A DNA stretch of 64,000 bases from Natrinema pellirubrum DSM 15624 (GTDB lineage: Archaea > Halobacteriota > Halobacteria > Halobacteriales > Natrialbaceae), in the NCBI RefSeq assembly GCF_000230735.2, contig NC_019962.1:620001-684000 (forward strand). The letters are read 5' to 3'. The position numbers and the translations under genes were made by a program. Shown one piece after another: positions 59,914 through 64,000 of the stretch. Position 1 is the first letter of the stretch, and each line of letters opens with the position of its first letter. Under the pieces are notes generated by a model. The model was not told the origin of the DNA. It did not search any database and saw only the letters and a program-made list of their open reading frames with translations.

Positions 59914-60902
59914 GCCCCGCCGACGGGGACGCGACCGCCCTCGAGACCGGTATCATCCTCCCCCAGTACGGCACCGAGATCGACACGGTCCGGGACACCG
60001 CACTCGAGGCCGAGCGGCTGGGCTACGACGCGGTCTGGCTCGAGGATCACTTCCAGTCGTGGATCGGTGACCCCCGGCGAGCGACCCACGAGTGCTGGAC
60101 GACGCTCAGCGCAGTCGCGGAGGCCACCGACGAGATTCGGCTAGGGACGCTCGTGACCAGTCAGTCGTACCGCCATCCCGCCCTGCTGGCGAAGATGGCG
60201 GCGGGGGTCGACCAAGTGAGCGACGGCCGGCTCGAGCTGGGGCTGGGCGGGGGCTGGTACGAGGCCGAGTACGACCGCTTCGGCTACGAGTTCCGCGAAC
60301 CGCCCGCCGAACGGCTCCGACGGCTGGCCGAAACCGTCGAAATCCTGCAGGGGCTGTGGACCAACGAGACCTACAGTCACGAGGGCCGACACCTCGAGAT
60401 CGATCTCGAGGACGCCTTCTGCGAACCGAAGCCCGTACAGGATCCGCATCCGCCGATCTGGATCGGCGGCGGGGGCGAGCAGTTTACGCTGCGGTACGCC
60501 GCCGAACTGGCCGACGGCTGGAACTACGGGACCCTCGAGCCCGACGGCTTCGCCGACAAGCTCGACGTGTTGCGGGATCACTGCGAGAGCGAGGCCCGGT
60601 ACGACGAGATCCGCAAGTCCGCCGAGCTGTTCGTCTTCGTCGGGGAAACGACCGCGGCCGCCGAGGAAAAGCGCGAGTCGTTCCGCGACGAATTCCTGCC
60701 CGCCGACGGCCCGAGCGAGCCCCGAGAGTTCTTCCTCGCGGGCTACCTCGAGACGGCCCCCACCGGGACGCCGGCCGAAATCCGCGAGCGGCTCGCCGAC
60801 TACGCCGACGCCGGCATCGAGGAGGTCATGCTCGCGGTCCCGAACGCGGTCGACGACGGCGACGAGAGCCTGTCGCTGCTGGCCGCGGCACTCGCCGCGT
60901 GA
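59910..60902 (+). CDS. Luciferase-like (LLM) F420-dependent oxidoreductase
   Basis: A 330-residue TIM-barrel flavin/F420-type oxidoreductase. Conserved stretches are GIILPQYGTEIDTVRDTALEAE, YDAVWLEDHF near residue 40, DGRLELGLGGGWYEAEYDRFG, and PPIWIGGGGEQF. The class acts on many substrates with F420 or FMN; this one is undefined. Its ATG overlaps the ThiD-ThiN stop by 4 nt, so the two are co-translated. A link to thiamine metabolism is suggested only by this coupling. Confidence 0.88.
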   Translation: MSPADGDATALETGIILPQYGTEIDTVRDTALEAERLGYDAVWLEDHFQSWIGDPRRATHECWTTLSAVAEATDEIRLGTLVTSQSYRHPALLAKMAAGVDQVSDGRLELGLGGGWYEAEYDRFGYEFREPPAERLRRLAETVEILQGLWTNETYSHEGRHLEIDLEDAFCEPKPVQDPHPPIWIGGGGEQFTLRYAAELADGWNYGTLEPDGFADKLDVLRDHCESEARYDEIRKSAELFVFVGETTAAAEEKRESFRDEFLPADGPSEPREFFLAGYLETAPTGTPAEIRERLADYADAGIEEVMLAVPNAVDDGDESLSLLAAALAA

Positions 60903-60976
60903 CTGTCCGCCGGTGGACATCCCAGCGGTCAGTACTCGACAGTAGAGCTATACGGCAGGCGTGAGACGCACCCGGT

Positions 60977-62398
60977 ATGAGCGATTCGTCGTCGGTCGGC
61001 GGGACCAACGTCGACGGGGAGTCACCGCAACTCGAGCCGACGGTCGAGACCGACGAGGCGACGATCACCGACGACGCCGAACTCGAGCGGACGCTCGGGC
61101 TCACCGGCGGCCTCGCCATCGGGATCGGGACGATGATCGGGGCGGGCATCTTCGTCTTTCCGGGACTCGCCGCCGGACAGGCGGGCCCTGCCGCGGCGGG
61201 CTCGTTCGCGATCGGCGCGCTCGTGGCCTTGCTGGTCGCGTTGCCGACGTCGGAACTCGCGACGGCGATGCCGAAAAGCGGGGGCGGCTACTACTACATC
61301 TCCCGCGGTCTGGGGACGCTCGCCGGGACCGTCGTCGGACTGTCGCTGTGGTTCGGGCTGGTGTTCGCGACGGCGTTTTACCTCGTCGGCTTCGGCTACT
61401 ACGCGGTCGATACGCTCGCCGAACTCGGGGTCGCGGTCGGCGACGGACTCGTCATCCCGCTGGCGCTGCTGTTCGGCGCGGGCTTTACGGTGTTGAACGT
61501 CACCGGGACGGAAAACGCGGCGAAGCTCCAGAACGGGATCGTCGCGTTACTGCTGTCGATCCTGGTCGTCTTCCTCGGGTACGGCGGCCTCGACGCCATG
61601 GGGCTCATCGGCGACCCATCCGCACCCGAACAGTTCGCCCCCTTCGGTACGATGCCGATACTGACGACCGCGGCGCTCGTGTTCACCTCGTATCTCGGCT
61701 TCGCACAGGTCGCGACCGTTGCCGGGGAGATGAAAGACCCCGGCCGGAACCTGCCGCTGGCGATGGTCGGCTCCGTCCTCATCGTCGGCGTCCTCTACGT
61801 GGCGACGATCTTCGTCGCGACGAGCGCCTTCGGGAGCGAACGACTCGCCGAGTTCGGCGAGACGGCCATGGTCGAGGTCGGCCGCCACTACCTCGGCGCG
61901 GCCGGTGCCGTCGCCATCGTCTTCGGCGGGCTGCTCGCGACCATGTCGAGCGCGAACGCGTCGATTCTCAGCACGTCTCGAGCGATCTACGCCGTCTCGA
62001 AGGACGCCCTGTTGCCGCGGCGGGCGAGCCACATCAACCTCCGCTATGGCACGCCACACGTCGCGCTGGGGATGGCAGGCGGGCCGATCCTCGTGTTGGT
62101 CGCGACCGGCCGCGTGGAACTGCTCGCGGAGGTCGCTTCCTTCCTTCATCTGGTCATGTACGGGCTGATCTGTGTGGCCCTGCTCGTCCTGCGCCGCGAC
62201 GAACCGGAGTGGTACGACCCCGACTTCCGGGTCCCCGGCTACCCCGTCGTCCCGATACTCGGCGCGCTCGCGAGTTTCGCCATGATCGGCTTCATGCAGC
62301 GCGCGTCACAGCTCCTCGGCGTCGGGATCATGCTCGCGACCGCCGGGTGGTACGCCTACTACGCTCGCGACGTCACGCTCAGGGGGGCACTCCAATGA
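60977..62398 (+). CDS. APC-family amino-acid permease
   Basis: A 473-residue transporter with about twelve helices of the amino-acid/polyamine/organocation family. The conserved [16 protein letters not shown] at helix 1 and [21 protein letters not shown] near residue 240 are characteristic. The N-terminus is an acidic 35-residue tail. Its substrate is not evident. The TGA overlaps the ATG of a UspA gene by 4 nt, the known pairing of APC permeases with a UspA regulator. Confidence 0.93.
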   Translation: MSDSSSVGGTNVDGESPQLEPTVETDEATITDDAELERTLGLTGGLAIGIGTMIGAGIFVFPGLAAGQAGPAAAGSFAIGALVALLVALPTSELATAMPKSGGGYYYISRGLGTLAGTVVGLSLWFGLVFATAFYLVGFGYYAVDTLAELGVAVGDGLVIPLALLFGAGFTVLNVTGTENAAKLQNGIVALLLSILVVFLGYGGLDAMGLIGDPSAPEQFAPFGTMPILTTAALVFTSYLGFAQVATVAGEMKDPGRNLPLAMVGSVLIVGVLYVATIFVATSAFGSERLAEFGETAMVEVGRHYLGAAGAVAIVFGGLLATMSSANASILSTSRAIYAVSKDALLPRRASHINLRYGTPHVALGMAGGPILVLVATGRVELLAEVASFLHLVMYGLICVALLVLRRDEPEWYDPDFRVPGYPVVPILGALASFAMIGFMQRASQLLGVGIMLATAGWYAYYARDVTLRGALQ

Positions 62399-63087
62399 CG
62401 CGCATCCTCGTCCCGCTGGCGATCCTCGAGGGCGAGACGGTCCCGGCCGGTCTACCGACGCTGCTCGCGCCCGTGGACGTGACGGTACTCGGCTATCACG
62501 TCCTGCCCGAGCAGACGCCGCCCGATCAGGCGCGGCTCCAGTACGAGGACCGGGCGACCGCCGCCCTCGAGGACCTCGTCGCCGAGTTCGAGGCGGCCGG
62601 CAGCGAGGCCGACCACCGCCTCGTGTTCACCCACGACCGGGCACAGACGATCGACCGGATCGCCGCGGAGACCGGAGCGGACGCCTACGCGATTCCGGGC
62701 GTGACCGGGCCGGTCGATCGGCTCCTCGTGGCGCTCTCCGGCGACGTCGCCGTCGACCGCATCGGGTCGTTCGTCGCCGACCTGGTCGGCGGCCGCGAGA
62801 TCGGCGTCACGCTCTTTCTCGCGACCGACGACGAGGCCGGGGGCCGGGACTCCCTCGAGGCGGCCGCCGCGGACCTCGCCGCGGCCGGGATCGACGCCGA
62901 GACCGAACTCGCCGTCAGTGACGCGCCGCTCGAGGCACTGGTGGACGCCACGGCGGACCACGACGCCGTCGTCATGGGCGAGCAGGCCCCGTCGCTCCGG
63001 TCGTTCCTGCTGGGCGAGGACGCCGAGCGGGTCGCCGCCGAGTCGGTCGGTCCGGTACTCATCGTCCGGAGTTCCGACGGCGCGTGA
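62395..63087 (+). CDS. Two-lobed UspA protein coupled to the permease
   Basis: A 230-residue protein, [20 protein letters not shown], with two UspA-like halves (residues 1-115 and about 118-228), each lacking a full ATP-binding loop. Its ATG overlaps the permease stop by 4 nt, so it is made at the same time and probably acts on the carrier. It is a clear paralog of the UspA on the other strand at 63117-63881 (both have IPV/LEGE-x-VP and LGYRELP/LGYHVLP segments). Confidence 0.88.
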   Translation: MTRILVPLAILEGETVPAGLPTLLAPVDVTVLGYHVLPEQTPPDQARLQYEDRATAALEDLVAEFEAAGSEADHRLVFTHDRAQTIDRIAAETGADAYAIPGVTGPVDRLLVALSGDVAVDRIGSFVADLVGGREIGVTLFLATDDEAGGRDSLEAAAADLAAAGIDAETELAVSDAPLEALVDATADHDAVVMGEQAPSLRSFLLGEDAERVAAESVGPVLIVRSSDGA

Positions 63088-63116
63088 TCTCCGCGTGTGG
63101 CTGTGCCACACGGTCG

Positions 63117-63881
63117 CTACTCCTCGTTTTCGCTGCCGTGTTCCGTGTCCTCTGCCGTCGTCTCGAGGTACTCGCCGCGAATCACCAGGACCGGATCGAC
63201 CGTCTCTTGGGCCAGCCGTTCGACGCGATCCCGGAAGACGTACCGGCGGATCGACGGCCGACTCTCGCCGAGGACGAGGAGGTCGTGATCCGCCGCGGCG
63301 TCGAGAATCGCTGCCGTGGGCGAGTCGTCGACGACGACCGTGCTGTCGATCCGCCCGTCGTCGAGGCCAGCGGCCACCAGTTCCGACCGCGCCCGCTCGA
63401 GCAGTTCCGCGCCCGCGTCTCGCTCTCCCTCGTCGGCGGCGACGTGAAAGAGGGTGACCGCGAGCGTCGTGTCGGCGAGGACCGTACGGAGCAGTCGGGC
63501 GATGTGTTCGACGTTGACGTCGCTCCGAATCGCGACGAGTACCGTCTCGAGGATAGGCGCTGGGTTGCAGACCAGGACGGCGTCGCACGATTCCTCGACG
63601 GCGACGCGTTCGAACGTCTTCAGTCGGGAGTGGGTAAACGCCAACCGCGACTCGACGTCACAGCCGGCGTCCTCGAACACCGTCCGTCGCTCCGCGAGTT
63701 CGGCCCGCATGCGATCGCCGTACTGATCGCGTGCCTGCTCCGTGCCGGTCTGGTCCGGGAGTTCGCGATAGCCCAGCAGAACGACCGGAATCGACGCGAA
63801 CGCGTCGACGAGCGTCCGCGGAACGCTCTCCCCCTCGAGGACGTCGACCGGAATCAACACGCGATGGGCGCGGTCTGACAT
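63117..63881 (-). CDS. Two-lobed UspA paralog, convergent with the permease-linked copy
   Basis: A 254-residue UspA-type protein starting MSDRAHRVLIPVDVLEGESVP. It matches the permease-linked UspA over its whole length (LGYRELPDQTGTEQARDQYG and [20 protein letters not shown] are the same region). The C-terminus is an acidic tail. The two genes are convergent with 29 nt between. An AT-rich GATATATTAC, read on the minus strand (63911-63920), may be its promoter. No partner transporter lies beside it in this window; the rest of 63882-64000 shows no supportable gene. Confidence 0.85.
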   Translation of the reverse strand: MSDRAHRVLIPVDVLEGESVPRTLVDAFASIPVVLLGYRELPDQTGTEQARDQYGDRMRAELAERRTVFEDAGCDVESRLAFTHSRLKTFERVAVEESCDAVLVCNPAPILETVLVAIRSDVNVEHIARLLRTVLADTTLAVTLFHVAADEGERDAGAELLERARSELVAAGLDDGRIDSTVVVDDSPTAAILDAAADHDLLVLGESRPSIRRYVFRDRVERLAQETVDPVLVIRGEYLETTAEDTEHGSENEE

Positions 63882-64000
63882 GACTGACGAGTGACTCTCC
63901 CACGGGCAGCGTAATATATCCCGGCCGACGACCGCCCCCTCGAGCCCCGTTTCGGCGGACGGCCGCGCGTTTTTGTAGCTCGGCCACTTAAACCAGTACC

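Noticed and set aside
1-64000. CRISPR arrays or prophage structural genes
   Set aside because: No regularly spaced direct repeats, cas genes, capsid, terminase or portal-like proteins were seen.

Overview
This window is chromosomal DNA of a halophilic archaeon (class Halobacteria). The evidence is the strongly GC-rich, GC3-rich coding sequence, very acidic proteins, archaeal ribosomal proteins (S10, S24e, S27ae), aEF1A, a Kae1-Bud32 fusion, an isoprenoid-lipid reductase, twin-arginine secreted proteins, bacterio-opsin-activator-type regulators, and many genes with an AT-rich TATA-like box 24-30 nt before the start codon, the arrangement of leaderless transcripts. The genus cannot be fixed from sequence alone.

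Layout. 0-6.2 kb: uvrA on the minus strand, then a 77-residue zinc-finger-type gene split by a 1625-bp IS4/ISH8-type insertion sequence with 10-bp target duplication and 17-bp terminal repeats, then a second small zinc-ribbon protein and a cold-shock protein. 6.4-12.7 kb: a potassium-uptake cluster (two TrkA proteins, TrkH, two UspA proteins, one unknown protein) read leftwards, divergent from a hybrid Lrp/AsnC plus TrkA-C regulator; an 18-bp perfect palindrome lies between them. 12.7-19.7 kb: coiled-coil protein, R2-like oxidase, class V aminotransferase with a hairpin-rich insert, copper nitrite reductase NirK, a seven-helix membrane protein, PRC-barrel protein, a small RHH-like protein next to a divergent triosephosphate-isomerase-like protein, and UspA. 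20-31 kb: geranylgeranyl reductase, a two-helix K+ channel with RCK domains, ZIP transporter, several UspA genes, an isochorismatase/YqcI-YcgG pair, DUF2071, an SDR with a decayed copy of its own 3' end, and a ROK kinase. 31-32.5 kb: a solo TnpB (IS1341-type) element. 32.5-38.7 kb: LVIVD surface protein with a PGF-CTERM-like tail, NifU-like protein, ACT protein plus homoserine dehydrogenase, aEF1A-S10, rhomboid protease. 38.9 kb: tRNA-Ala(CGC), followed by a gene-poor stretch with a decayed ORF. 39.7-44.8 kb: lipoprotein, FemAB/GNAT-like protein, Bat-type regulator, membrane protein and PQQ beta-propeller. 45-52.6 kb: S24e-S27ae, Kae1-Bud32, DUF5808-like protein, a stand-alone NuoCD-like subunit divergent from a regulator, XTP pyrophosphatase, a CBS-less IMPDH/GMPR-family enzyme, and a PIN-like gene with an overlapping 35-aa ORF. 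52.7-64 kb: MOT1-type molybdate transporter, an H-NOX plus methyl-accepting transducer pair, AIR-synthase-family protein, a MazF/AbrB toxin-antitoxin pair, winged-helix protein, ThiD-ThiN, an F420-type luciferase-like oxidoreductase, an amino-acid permease fused by overlap to a UspA, and a further UspA.

Themes. Potassium and stress signalling recur: Trk system, RCK channel and eight UspA-type genes. Nitrogen-oxide biology recurs as well: NirK, and an H-NOX sensor whose haem ligands are all visible, overlapping a chemotaxis-type transducer. Mobile DNA is limited to one complete IS4-type insertion and one TnpB-only element. Translational coupling by overlapping stop and start codons is frequent: 8-nt overlaps at four junctions and 4-nt overlaps at three more.
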